DNA of 64,000 nucleotides. Origin: Lipingzhangella_A rawalii (GTDB taxonomy: Bacteria; Actinomycetota; Actinomycetes; Streptosporangiales; Streptosporangiaceae). Location: contig NZ_JAVLVT010000003.1 in assembly GCF_031628175.1 (NCBI RefSeq), forward strand, positions 310,001 through 374,000, in the 5' to 3' direction. The position numbers and the translations under genes were made by a program. This document shows, in pieces, positions 1 to 7,816 of the stretch. Under the pieces are notes generated by a model, which was given only the letters and a program-made list of their open reading frames with translations, was not told where the DNA came from and searched no databases. Within the stretch, counting starts at the first letter, position 1; each line of letters opens with the position of its first letter.

Positions 1-412
1 GCTCCAGCTCCCCGATTCGCGCCCCGATCCGCTCGGCGATGCGGGTGGCGACGCGGGGATCGGCCAGAAGTAGCCGTTGCACATCGGTGCGGCTCATCAG
101 GCACAGGGTTCCGTCCTGGAGGGACTCGGCCCAGGTGCCGGACATGTGCAGCCCCAGGAGGTCCATTTCCCCGAAGATCGTGCCCGGCCCCGCGATTCCC
201 GTCGTGACGGTCCGCCCGTCCGGCAGGATTCGGTAGAGCCGCACCTGGCCACTCTTCACGATGTACAGGGTGGCCGCCCGCGTTCCCGGGGAGTACACGA
301 TCTCCCCGGAGCGCATCTCCTCCGCCGGTGCCTGCGCCCCGATCGCTTCCATCTCCGCTGGAGACAGGTCCGCAAAGAGTTCCACCTCGGACAGACACCA
401 CTGCTCGTCCAC
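1..412 (-). CDS. Crp/Fnr-type cyclic-nucleotide-binding regulator, partial
   Basis: This is the N-terminal part of a Crp/Fnr-family regulator; the C-terminus runs off the window edge. The start is a GTG (412) with GGAGGA about 6 nt upstream. The 137 visible residues form a cyclic-nucleotide-binding beta-roll: ELFADLSPAEME near the start, then LYIVKSGQVRLYRI, GTIFGEMDLLGL (the phosphate-binding-cassette position) and the beginning of the C-helix with AERIGARIGELE. The expected C-terminal winged helix is not in the window. It diverges from the RND permease gene across about 260 bp. The family senses cAMP or other effectors, and the effector cannot be told here. A consensus Crp-type site lies about 11.8 kb away at 12175, which may or may not be its target. 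Confidence 0.85.
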   Translation of the reverse strand, partial: MDEQWCLSEVELFADLSPAEMEAIGAQAPAEEMRSGEIVYSPGTRAATLYIVKSGQVRLYRILPDGRTVTTGIAGPGTIFGEMDLLGLHMSGTWAESLQDGTLCLMSRTDVQRLLLADPRVATRIAERIGARIGELE

Positions 413-661
413 GGATCCTCCTCGCGCAACACTCCGGGATGTGCCCGGAGACGGGTACTCCCGCACCCCTGACTGGACTCGGGGTTTGCTCCACCCACGG
501 TTTCGGCCCGTCTACATCGAAAGTATCCCCCTGCGGTGGGGGGGTGATCCACCCAAAGTTGTCCCCAAGTCGAGCCTGTGGGTGGACGTCCCGGAAGGCC
601 CGTACTCGCGAGAATGACCGCGAACGTGCACCCCTTTGCCCCTGAACTCCGGGAGAACAGG

Positions 662-676
662 ATGACCCCCCAATGA
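662..676 (+). promoter_or_regulatory. possible 4-codon leader ORF coupled to RND gene
   Basis: An ATG at 662 opens the mini-frame MTPQ-stop. Its TGA overlaps the ATG of the RND permease (AATGA junction). A GGGAG lies 6 nt before the first ATG, a better ribosome-site spacing than that of the permease ATG itself. Either the permease is translated by coupling to this mini-ORF, or the GGGAG simply serves the downstream ATG at long spacing. Confidence 0.3.
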
Positions 677-3600
677 CCGCGCTGAGCAGACTCAGTTTGA
701 CGAACCGACTACTGGCGGCGCTGATCACGGTTCTGGTGATCGCGACCGGGATCATCGCGACCCTGTCGATCCGCCAGGAGCTGATGCCCGACCTCGAGAT
801 GCCCCAGGCTATGGTCAGCGTCTCCGCGCCGGGTAGCTCCCCCGAAGTCATGGAGCAGGAGGTGGTCGTCCCGCTTGAGACCGCCGTGCAGCAGGTGGAT
901 GACGTCGAGCAGGTGGAAGCCACCGCCACCAACGGCATGGCCATGCTCTTCGTTCTGATCGACTTCGACGCCGACGCTGACGCCGCCGTCGACGAGGTGC
1001 AGCAGGCGGTGGCCGCGGAGTCCGGAACGCTTCCTGACAACGCCGAGACCGAGGTCATGACCGGCGGCAACGAGGACATCCCCGTGCTGTCGTTGGCGGC
1101 GTCCGCCGACGAGGACGAGGGAACCCTCTCCACCAACGTTCAGGAGCATGTGCTCCCCGAACTGGAGGGACTGCCCGGCGTACGCGACGTGCAGCTCTTC
1201 GGGCAGCGGGAAGAACTCGTGGAGATCGATCCGGATGAGGACGAGCTTGAGGAACACGGGCTCAGCACTGCCGACATTACCCAGGCGCTCCAGGACACCG
1301 CGACCATCCTGCCCGGCGGGTCACTGACCGAGGATGGACAACGCGCGCTGTCCGTGGACGTGACCCGGGAACTGGCTGACCTCGACGACCTCGCCGACGT
1401 GCACCTCATGCCGGCGACGGCTGCGGGGCCGGCAGAGCTGGCGGGTCCCGAAGCAGCACCGGACGGTGGCCCCGAGCCGGTCCGGCTGGGGGAGGTCGCC
1501 GACATTGACTGGGTCACCGAGGACGAGTCCACACTCAGTCGCGTCAACGGTGCGGAGGCGATGAGCCTCATCGTCTACAAGGACCAGGACGCCAACACGG
1601 TGGAGGTCGCCGAGGAGATCCGCACGGCCGTTCCCGACCTGGCCGACGACCTGGGCGACGACGGGGAACTCCTGGTTGTCCTGGACACCGCCCCCTTCAT
1701 TGAGGACTCCATCGACGGTCTGGTGGAGAAGGGGCTCGCCGGTCTGGTGATCGCGATCGCGCTGATCCTGGCGTTCTTGCTGTCGGTGCGTACCACCATC
1801 GTCACGGCCGTCTCGATTCCACTGTCCCTGCTGATCGCGATGACCGCCCTCTGGTTCGGCGGATACACCCTGAACATCATGACCCTGGCCGCCCTCACCG
1901 TGGCGATCGGCCGGGTCGTGGACGACTCCATCGTCGTGTTGGAGAACGTCAAACGACACCTCAGCTACGGCGGCGAGCGCATGGCCGCCATCCTTGCCGG
2001 TGTCCGGGAGGTTGCCGGCGCCATCACCGCCTCCACCCTCACCACGGTCGCCGTGTTCCTGCCGGTGGGGCTTCTCGGCGGAATGATCGGCGAGATGTTC
2101 CGCCCCTTCGGGATAACGATCGCCGTGGCCCTGCTGGCCTCCCTGCTCGTGTCCCTCACCATCATCCCGGTGCTGGCCTACTGGTTCGTGCGCTCCACAC
2201 CGGTGCCACCGCAGGACCAAGAACGGGTGCGGCGGGAGATCCAGGAGCGCGAGCGCCGGTCCTGGATGCAGCGCGCCTACGTTCCCGTTCTGCGTTCCGC
2301 CACGGTGCGTGGCGGCGGGCTGGTACCCACCTGGCGGCGGTGGACCACCCTCGCGGCGGGCCTGCTCGTCTTCGTCGTCACGATTGGCCTCGCCACCGGG
2401 CTCCGGTTCACCTTCCTGGAAGATGATGACCAGAACCAGCTCATCGTCCAGCAGGAGCTCCAGGCGGCCACGGCCATGGAGGTCACCGACGATCGGGCCC
2501 GCGACGTCGAGGAGCTGCTCGACGGGATGGACGAGGTGCGTTCCTACGAGACCACAGTTGGCGGCGACGGAATGGGTGGGGTCCGGGAGAACCAGGCCTC
2601 CTACTTCGTGATCATCGACCCGGAGGCGGACATTCCCGCTGTGCGGCAGGACCTGGAGGAGCGGCTCGAGGGCTTGGAGGATGCCGGAGAACTCGACGTC
2701 GCCACCATGATGGGTGGCCCCGCCGGTGGGGAGGCCGACCTCGGGGTGCAGGTACTGGCCTCCGACGGCGCCGATCTGGAGGAGGGAACGCAACGGGTCA
2801 GCGCGATGTTGGAGGACGTCGACGGACTCGGCGAGATCAGCAGTGACCTCGCCGAGGAGGAGCCCGGGATCGAGGTCCGGCCCCGTGAGGAGGAGGCCGC
2901 CGAACATGGCCTGAGCGTCGCGGACATCTCGCAGGCGGCCAGCGCGTCCTTCGACGGGCAGCCGGTCGGGACCAGCCAGATCGGCGGGAGCGAACGGTCC
3001 CTGGTCCTGGCCAACAGCCAGACCGCCCCGCAGTCGCTGGAGGAGTTGCGCGAGATCGAGATCCCGACGGCGACGGGGACCGTGGAGCTCGACGAGGTTG
3101 CCGTCGTCGAGGAGGTTGAGCGGCCGGTGGAGATCGTCCGGAGTGACGGCGAGCGCAGTGTCACCGTGAGTGCGGTACCCGAGGGCGCGGACCTGGGCGC
3201 GGTCACGGCGGAGGTCACCACCGAGCTGGACCAGCTGGAGCTGCCTGCGGGCGTGACCGCACAGCTCGCCGGCCAGGCGGACGACCTGGCCGAGGCGCAG
3301 GAGGACATGCTGCTGGCGATGCTGGCATCGATCGCCCTGGTTTTCCTGATCATGGTGGCGACCTTCCGCAGTCTCGCCCAGCCCCTGATCCTGCTGGTAT
3401 CCGTGCCGTTCGCGGCCACCGGAGCTATCGCGGCGCTGCTGGTCACCGACACGGCGATGAGCATGCCCGCAATGATCGGGCTGCTGATGCTGATCGGGAT
3501 CGTGGTCACGAACGCGATCGTGCTCATCGACCTGATCAACCAGTACCGCGAGCGCGGAATGCCGCTCCAGGAGGCTGTCATCGAGGGTGGGCGCCAGCGG

Positions 3601-4005
3601 TTGCGACCCATCATCATGACGGCTCTCGCCACCGTCGGTGCCCTGGTTCCGATGGCACTGGGGCTGGGCACCGGAAGCGTGTTCGTCGCACAGTCCCTGG
3701 CGCTGGTCGTGATCGGCGGCCTGGTCACCTCCACGGTGCTGACCCTGCTCATCCTCCCCGCGCTGTACATGATGCTGGAGGAAGGCAAGGAACGGCGGGC
3801 CGAGCGTCGTGCCCGGCGCCGTGCTCGCCGCCGGGGCGAGCCCGCCGTTGACGGGGCCGGCGACCCTGATCCGGGGGATGGATCCGACGGCGGCCCGGGC
3901 GACAGTCCCGGAGACGGGCCGGGAGAGGATCGCCGCGGCCCCGCTTCGGACCGGGATTCCGGATCGGGCGGTGGCCAGTCCGATCTGGAGCCGGCAGGAC
4001 ACTGA
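673..4005 (+). CDS. AcrB-type (HAE1) RND efflux permease
   Basis: This 1110-residue protein has the duplicated RND layout. It has an N-terminal TM1 (MTALSRLSLTNRLLAALITVL), a first extracytoplasmic porter domain rich in Asp/Glu, a TM2-6 block around residues 350-500, a second TM7 and loop, and a TM8-12 block near 870-1040. The proton-relay motif GRVVDDSIVVLENV, with the adjacent Asp pair (AcrB Asp407/408 equivalents), is present in the first TM block. Such permeases export drugs, lipids or peptides using the proton gradient. No periplasmic adaptor gene is adjacent, as in other Gram-positive members of the SwrC/YerP type. The last 70 or so residues are an Arg-rich then Gly/Pro/Asp-rich tail that is probably disordered. 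Substrate unknown. Confidence 0.9.
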   Translation: MTALSRLSLTNRLLAALITVLVIATGIIATLSIRQELMPDLEMPQAMVSVSAPGSSPEVMEQEVVVPLETAVQQVDDVEQVEATATNGMAMLFVLIDFDADADAAVDEVQQAVAAESGTLPDNAETEVMTGGNEDIPVLSLAASADEDEGTLSTNVQEHVLPELEGLPGVRDVQLFGQREELVEIDPDEDELEEHGLSTADITQALQDTATILPGGSLTEDGQRALSVDVTRELADLDDLADVHLMPATAAGPAELAGPEAAPDGGPEPVRLGEVADIDWVTEDESTLSRVNGAEAMSLIVYKDQDANTVEVAEEIRTAVPDLADDLGDDGELLVVLDTAPFIEDSIDGLVEKGLAGLVIAIALILAFLLSVRTTIVTAVSIPLSLLIAMTALWFGGYTLNIMTLAALTVAIGRVVDDSIVVLENVKRHLSYGGERMAAILAGVREVAGAITASTLTTVAVFLPVGLLGGMIGEMFRPFGITIAVALLASLLVSLTIIPVLAYWFVRSTPVPPQDQERVRREIQERERRSWMQRAYVPVLRSATVRGGGLVPTWRRWTTLAAGLLVFVVTIGLATGLRFTFLEDDDQNQLIVQQELQAATAMEVTDDRARDVEELLDGMDEVRSYETTVGGDGMGGVRENQASYFVIIDPEADIPAVRQDLEERLEGLEDAGELDVATMMGGPAGGEADLGVQVLASDGADLEEGTQRVSAMLEDVDGLGEISSDLAEEEPGIEVRPREEEAAEHGLSVADISQAASASFDGQPVGTSQIGGSERSLVLANSQTAPQSLEELREIEIPTATGTVELDEVAVVEEVERPVEIVRSDGERSVTVSAVPEGADLGAVTAEVTTELDQLELPAGVTAQLAGQADDLAEAQEDMLLAMLASIALVFLIMVATFRSLAQPLILLVSVPFAATGAIAALLVTDTAMSMPAMIGLLMLIGIVVTNAIVLIDLINQYRERGMPLQEAVIEGGRQRLRPIIMTALATVGALVPMALGLGTGSVFVAQSLALVVIGGLVTSTVLTLLILPALYMMLEEGKERRAERRARRRARRRGEPAVDGAGDPDPGDGSDGGPGDSPGDGPGEDRRGPASDRDSGSGGGQSDLEPAGH

Positions 4006-4007
4006 CG

Positions 4008-4059
4008 ACCCACATCCAGTGCGTGGGGGCCGTGGGCGGCGGCCCCCACGCGCGTGGGT
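4008..4059 (+). terminator. hairpin terminator after RND gene
   Basis: A perfect 12-bp inverted repeat (GCGTGGGGGCCG at 4021-4032 and its complement at 4040-4051) has a 7-nt loop. It is flanked by an outer ACCCAC/GTGGGT pair at 4008-4013 and 4054-4059. It sits directly after the permease stop codon. There is no T-tract, as is common in actinobacteria. Confidence 0.6.
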
Positions 4060-4141
4060 CCGGCCATGCTCTGTGCCACTGTTGTGTCAGATCGTGCTGC
4101 GGGTAGTAACAACGGCGGATCGTGTCGAGGAAGGGACGGCC

Positions 4142-4549
4142 ATGCAGGACCATCCAGCGGGAGCCTCCGGAGCGGAACCCGAGCACCCCTCTGAATGGGA
4201 GAGCCGTGGGGGCACCCGAGGGGAGATGCTGTCTACATCCGAGGTGGCCGCCAGCTTGTCCGCGTCACGGGAACTGGGGCGGGAGTACGACCGTGAGGTC
4301 GCCGAGGCACTAACGGAACGACTGGATGAGATCATCAGCGCCCGCATCACGGAGCAGCTGGAGGCACGTTCGGCGGGATCGCCGCGACGCGACCCACCGA
4401 TAGCTGTGCCAATCACTACCGGGATCGTCGCCATCCCGCTGGCCCAGATGGGACTGGATGCCGCGGGAGGCACCGGGATGGCGGTCGCCGGCGTGCTGCT
4501 GTTGCTGCTCAATGTGATCTACTTCTGGTTCTGGAGCCGTAGCCGCTGA
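4142..4549 (+). CDS. small membrane protein of unknown function
   Basis: This is a 135-residue protein that I do not recognise. The ATG at 4142 is chosen because GAGGAAGGGACGGCC precedes it; in-frame starts further upstream would run back into the RND gene. The N-terminal 90 residues are hydrophilic with a charged, probably helical stretch (SASRELGREYDREVAEALTE). This is followed by two hydrophobic segments (IAVPITTGIVAIPLAQMGL and MAVAGVLLLLLNVIYFWFW) and a short basic end. The layout suggests a membrane-anchored protein with a cytoplasmic N-terminal domain. It stands alone between the RND gene and a convergent DUF418 gene. No function can be assigned. Confidence 0.7.
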   Translation: MQDHPAGASGAEPEHPSEWESRGGTRGEMLSTSEVAASLSASRELGREYDREVAEALTERLDEIISARITEQLEARSAGSPRRDPPIAVPITTGIVAIPLAQMGLDAAGGTGMAVAGVLLLLLNVIYFWFWSRSR

Positions 4550-4683
4550 CCTGCCGGTCGCGGAGTCGGTCGTGCTGAATCACGGAGATTCCGGGGTCGA
4601 GCGAGTCCACGATCGGTCCCGTCACGGGCGGCTGGGGCAGCCCAGTGCGACTGCCGAGCATCGAGACAGGTGTGGCTCGGAGC

Positions 4684-5925
4684 TCAGGAATGCATTCTGG
4701 TAATACCTGCGCGGTAGGTCAGGCGGCGCAGCACCACCTCGGCGGGCCCACGACGCTCCTGACGTTCCAGAACATAGGCGCCGACCACTGTCAATGCCCA
4801 TATCGCGACAGCGACCAAGGTCATTCCGGCGCTGTTCAGATGGGCGCCGACACCCAGCCCCCAGGCCGCGAGTAGCGGCGCCGCGATAACCGACTGGGCC
4901 AGATAGCAGGAAAGGGAGCGTTTGCCGACTGCGGTCAACGCAGTGGTGATGGTGGCGCGTTCGCGGATCCGCTGGGCGATGAGGCCGAAGAGTGCGACGT
5001 ACCCCAGGCCACAGGCCAGCCCGGTCAGGGGGTGCGTCGTCGAGAACACCCACATGGTGTTCTCTGGCCCCTGCCACTGGCCCGTATGCGCGAGGGCGTG
5101 CGGCAGGCCACCCAGCCATCCGATTGTGATGCCACCGATCGCCACGGTCCGGAGGAGAGGCTGATGGTCACGGGCATCCTCCAAAATCCTTCGGTTCGCT
5201 GCCCAGAAGGCCAGTAGGATCGCAATCGGGGCACTTAGGGATAGCAGTCCCGTGACCAGTACGGCAGTAGGCCAGATCGACGCGCGGAACACAACGGAGG
5301 ACAGGTAATTCGGATCTTCTACGGTCTGTTCGAGAATCCGCAGGTAGGCGTCGAATATCGCGAATCCCTCCGCGGTCTGACCGGTACTCGTGCGGTAGGC
5401 GACCCATATGCTGAATACGGCAGAAACGGTAAGCAACGCCATGCCCAGCGCAGCCCACACCAGTTGTGTGCGGCCGGACCGACGCAGGAACAGCCACGCA
5501 AGGACAAGTCCGGACAGGGCGTATGCGCCCAGAATGTCCCCAGCGAACAACAGAGCAGCGTGAAAGAATCCGAACACGAACAGCCACAGGTTCCGACGGC
5601 GCAGCGCGCGACGGGCGGCCTGTTCGGAAACTCCCTTCTCCTGTTGACGCCGAAGCATCTGTACCATGCCATATCCGAACAGAAATGCGAACATGGGGTA
5701 GACGCGCATGTCGACCGTGGTTATTACGACACCCTGCACGACCAGATCCAGCGTTGACCCCTCGGTGGGGTGAAAATTCGTCCCAGACGCGTCTCGACCC
5801 AACAGGTATATTGGTGCGTTGGCAATGGAGATCAGTAGCAACATCAATCCGCGGGCGAGATCGGGTGCGATCTCTCGTTGAGTTTCTGGTTTCGGCCCCA
5901 ATTCGTTCCGAGTTTCCGATGTCAT
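4684..5925 (-). CDS. DUF418 family (YeiB-like) membrane protein
   Basis: The 413-residue polytopic membrane protein begins with a short soluble N-terminus, followed by APDLARGLMLLLISIANAP. DUF418 proteins typically carry this DxxRG(l/f)xxxx(l)xN segment next to TM1. Further matches are MFAFLFGYGM and the C-terminal DUF418 region containing VGKRSLSCYLAQS and ends in GPAEVVLRRLTYR, like other members. The ATG at 5925 has AAGAAGAG 6 nt upstream; a TTG at 5931 is the alternative. The family is thought to be involved in membrane transport or acyl modification, but no substrate is established. It is monocistronic and is followed on its upstream side by an insertion-sequence remnant. Confidence 0.85.
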   Translation of the reverse strand: MTSETRNELGPKPETQREIAPDLARGLMLLLISIANAPIYLLGRDASGTNFHPTEGSTLDLVVQGVVITTVDMRVYPMFAFLFGYGMVQMLRRQQEKGVSEQAARRALRRRNLWLFVFGFFHAALLFAGDILGAYALSGLVLAWLFLRRSGRTQLVWAALGMALLTVSAVFSIWVAYRTSTGQTAEGFAIFDAYLRILEQTVEDPNYLSSVVFRASIWPTAVLVTGLLSLSAPIAILLAFWAANRRILEDARDHQPLLRTVAIGGITIGWLGGLPHALAHTGQWQGPENTMWVFSTTHPLTGLACGLGYVALFGLIAQRIRERATITTALTAVGKRSLSCYLAQSVIAAPLLAAWGLGVGAHLNSAGMTLVAVAIWALTVVGAYVLERQERRGPAEVVLRRLTYRAGITRMHS

Positions 5926-6176
5926 GATCAACTCTTCTTGGTTGGGTTTGTGTGGCGAATATCTTATGGTAGGGGTTGTCTGGAGTAGTGTGATCCTTCG
6001 TGAGTTGGATTCGATCTCCTCCGCACGGATGGAACGACGAGAGTCCTAGCGCACGTCCAGAGCAAATATGGTCTGTCCGGGGCCGCGCGCCGAACGCAGA
6101 GTTCGAATCGACGTTGGATGCCACACAAGTGCGGAAACCGTGTTCTGGGTGGCTCGTTCACTGGCGGATATGCGAC

Positions 6177-6504
6177 GTGGCGATTCCTACTCAGAAGCCG
6201 CTACCGCTGGCGTCGTCCGATCGCGAACGCCGGACGCTGAGAGGCTGAACGAACGCAGACGGCCGGCCAGACGCTCGCGCTGCGCCCGAGGACCGGGCTG
6301 ACCTGCGCCCAGGGCCGCCGCAACACGCGGATAGCCGAGGAACTGGGGGAGGTCGCGGGCAACCCACCGATTGCGTTACCACGACAGGTAGACACCGACA
6401 CGTGGCTCCACCCGCGCGCCGAGATCGGCCTTCGACTCACCCACGCCCCCGCAGGGTGCGATCCCGCGACAGACCGCACGCCAAGACCTTCAGTGACCTG
6501 CTAA
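6177..6504 (+). pseudogene. decayed IS630-family transposase N-terminal fragment
   Basis: Two adjoining reading frames together spell the N-terminal helix-turn-helix region of an IS630-type transposase. The first frame, from GTG 6177, reads PLPLASSDRERRTL and stops at 6238-6240 or just after. The next frame from 6241 reads QTLALRPRTGLTCA then QGRRNTRIAEELG. IS630 proteins have the pattern PL-x-L-x-x-x-ER-x-TL ... Q-x-LALR-x-R-x-x-L-x-CA-x-G-x-x-N-x-x-IA-x-ELG. Beyond ELG the match fades and the frame ends at TAA 6502-6504, so the catalytic DDE domain is absent. At least one frameshift and a 3' deletion are implied. The fragment lies in an otherwise empty 575-bp interval between the DUF418 and AlkZ-like genes. 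Confidence 0.6.
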
Positions 6505-7703
6505 GCGTGGTGCACCGAATCCAGCCCCAGCCAGTCCGCAAGCTGCTTCAATTCGGCCGCGAGTTCGGCCTTCGTATCCGGCGGTGCATCCGCTTCGACG
6601 GTGGTGCGACGCACCAGGAGCCGCCCGGTGTGGCGGTCCGCCTTGAGATCCACCCGGGCCACCAGGCGCTGTCCCAGCAGGAACGGCAGCACATAGTAGC
6701 CGTGCACCCGTTTGGGGGCGGGGACATAGATTTCCAGGCGGTAGCGGAAGTCGAACAGGGCCTCGGTGCGGCTGCGCTCCCAGATCAGGGAGTCGAACGG
6801 GCTGAGCAGGGCACGCGCCGACACCGAACGGGGGATCCGCGCCTCGTGGTGCAGATAGGCGGGGCGACGCCAGCCCTCGACCCGGACCGGGACGAGCTCC
6901 CCGGAGTCCACCAGCTCGTGCACCGCCGCGCGTGCCTCCGCGGCACCCATCCGGAAGTAGTCGCGCAGGCACGGCTCGGTTCCTACGCCATGCGCCCGGG
7001 CCGCGATCCGGATCAGTTCCCGACGCGCCTCGGCCGGGTCCGGGTCCGGTGCCTCGTGCACCTCGGGTGGCAACACGCGTTCTGGTAGGTCGAATCGGCG
7101 CTCGAACTGGGTCGTGCGTCCGGCCGCACTGAGCCGCCCACACCAGAACAGGTACTCCAACACCCGCTTGACCGCGGACCAGTTCCACCCCCAATGGTCC
7201 GTGGGCCGTTCCGTTCCGCGCGCCAGGGCCCGTTCCACCTCGCGAGCGGTCATCGGCCCGTTCTCCGCCACTTCCGCGTGGGCTGCCTCCACCAGTCCGG
7301 GATGCTCCACAGCGGACTCTCGTACATGCCGCCACGCCTCAGCGTCGGCCCGCCGCATGCGCCAGCGCAACAGCCGGTGGGTGCTCGGGGGCAGCAGGCT
7401 GGCCTCGTGGCCCCAGTACTCCACCAGCTGCGGTCGCGGCCCCCGGGTGGCCCGGTCCAGGAGCTGTGGGGCATAGGGCCCCAACCGTGCGTACACGGGG
7501 AGGTAGTGACTTCGGGCGAGGACGTTCACGCTGTCGATCTGGAGGAGTCCCACCCGGTCTAGGACGCGGCGGAGGTGGCGCGGCCCCACGGCTCCCCGGG
7601 GGCGGGCCTGGGCGAAACCCTGGGCGGCCAAGGCGATCCGCTGGGCCTGGCCACGGGAGAGGGTGGCGTCCTGGCGTGGGTGCACTCCGTGGGGATCGTA
7701 CAT
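6501..7703 (-). CDS. AlkZ/YcaQ-type winged-helix DNA glycosylase-like protein
   Basis: This 400-residue protein is of the HTH_42 (formerly DUF1006, YcaQ/AlkZ) family. Characteristic pieces are LRRVLDRVGLLQIDSVNVLARSH near residue 40, YWGHEASLLP near 95, then RVLEYLFWCGRLS, a C-terminal LLSPFDSLIWERSRTEALFDF and YYVLPFLLGQRLVARVDLK. Studied relatives unhook interstrand DNA cross-links or excise alkylated bases; the QxD-type catalytic motif is seen here as LLQIDS. The ATG at 7703 has no Shine-Dalgarno sequence but has a TAGATT box 7 nt upstream, so the message is probably leaderless. A longer in-frame extension would overlap the acyl-CoA dehydrogenase gene and is rejected. Its 3' end abuts the IS630 remnant. 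Confidence 0.85.
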   Translation of the reverse strand: MYDPHGVHPRQDATLSRGQAQRIALAAQGFAQARPRGAVGPRHLRRVLDRVGLLQIDSVNVLARSHYLPVYARLGPYAPQLLDRATRGPRPQLVEYWGHEASLLPPSTHRLLRWRMRRADAEAWRHVRESAVEHPGLVEAAHAEVAENGPMTAREVERALARGTERPTDHWGWNWSAVKRVLEYLFWCGRLSAAGRTTQFERRFDLPERVLPPEVHEAPDPDPAEARRELIRIAARAHGVGTEPCLRDYFRMGAAEARAAVHELVDSGELVPVRVEGWRRPAYLHHEARIPRSVSARALLSPFDSLIWERSRTEALFDFRYRLEIYVPAPKRVHGYYVLPFLLGQRLVARVDLKADRHTGRLLVRRTTVEADAPPDTKAELAAELKQLADWLGLDSVHHA

Positions 7704-7710
7704 AAGTACG

Positions 7711-7716
7711 AATCTA
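7711..7716 (-). promoter_or_regulatory. -10 box for leaderless AlkZ-like transcript
   Basis: TAGATT on the minus strand ends 7 nt before the ATG at 7703, placing transcription start at or next to the start codon. No Shine-Dalgarno sequence is present between them. Confidence 0.5.
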
Positions 7717-7816
7717 CCAGGGTGGTGCGTGGTGTTCTCGGGAGTTGCGCTGTCGAGGCACGGATGCGGGGTGGCGGACCCGCATCCGTGCCCACTGTTC
7801 GGGACTGGTCCCGGGG

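Noticed and set aside
1321..4002. 893-residue open frame opposite the RND gene, and similar long opposite-strand frames elsewhere
   Set aside because: These are antisense shadows caused by GC-rich third positions. The RND motifs on the plus strand are decisive, and the shadows show Gln/His/Arg-rich products.
6090..6110. T-loop-like GTTCGAATC resembling a tRNA
   Set aside because: No acceptor stem, anticodon arm or D-arm could be found around it.
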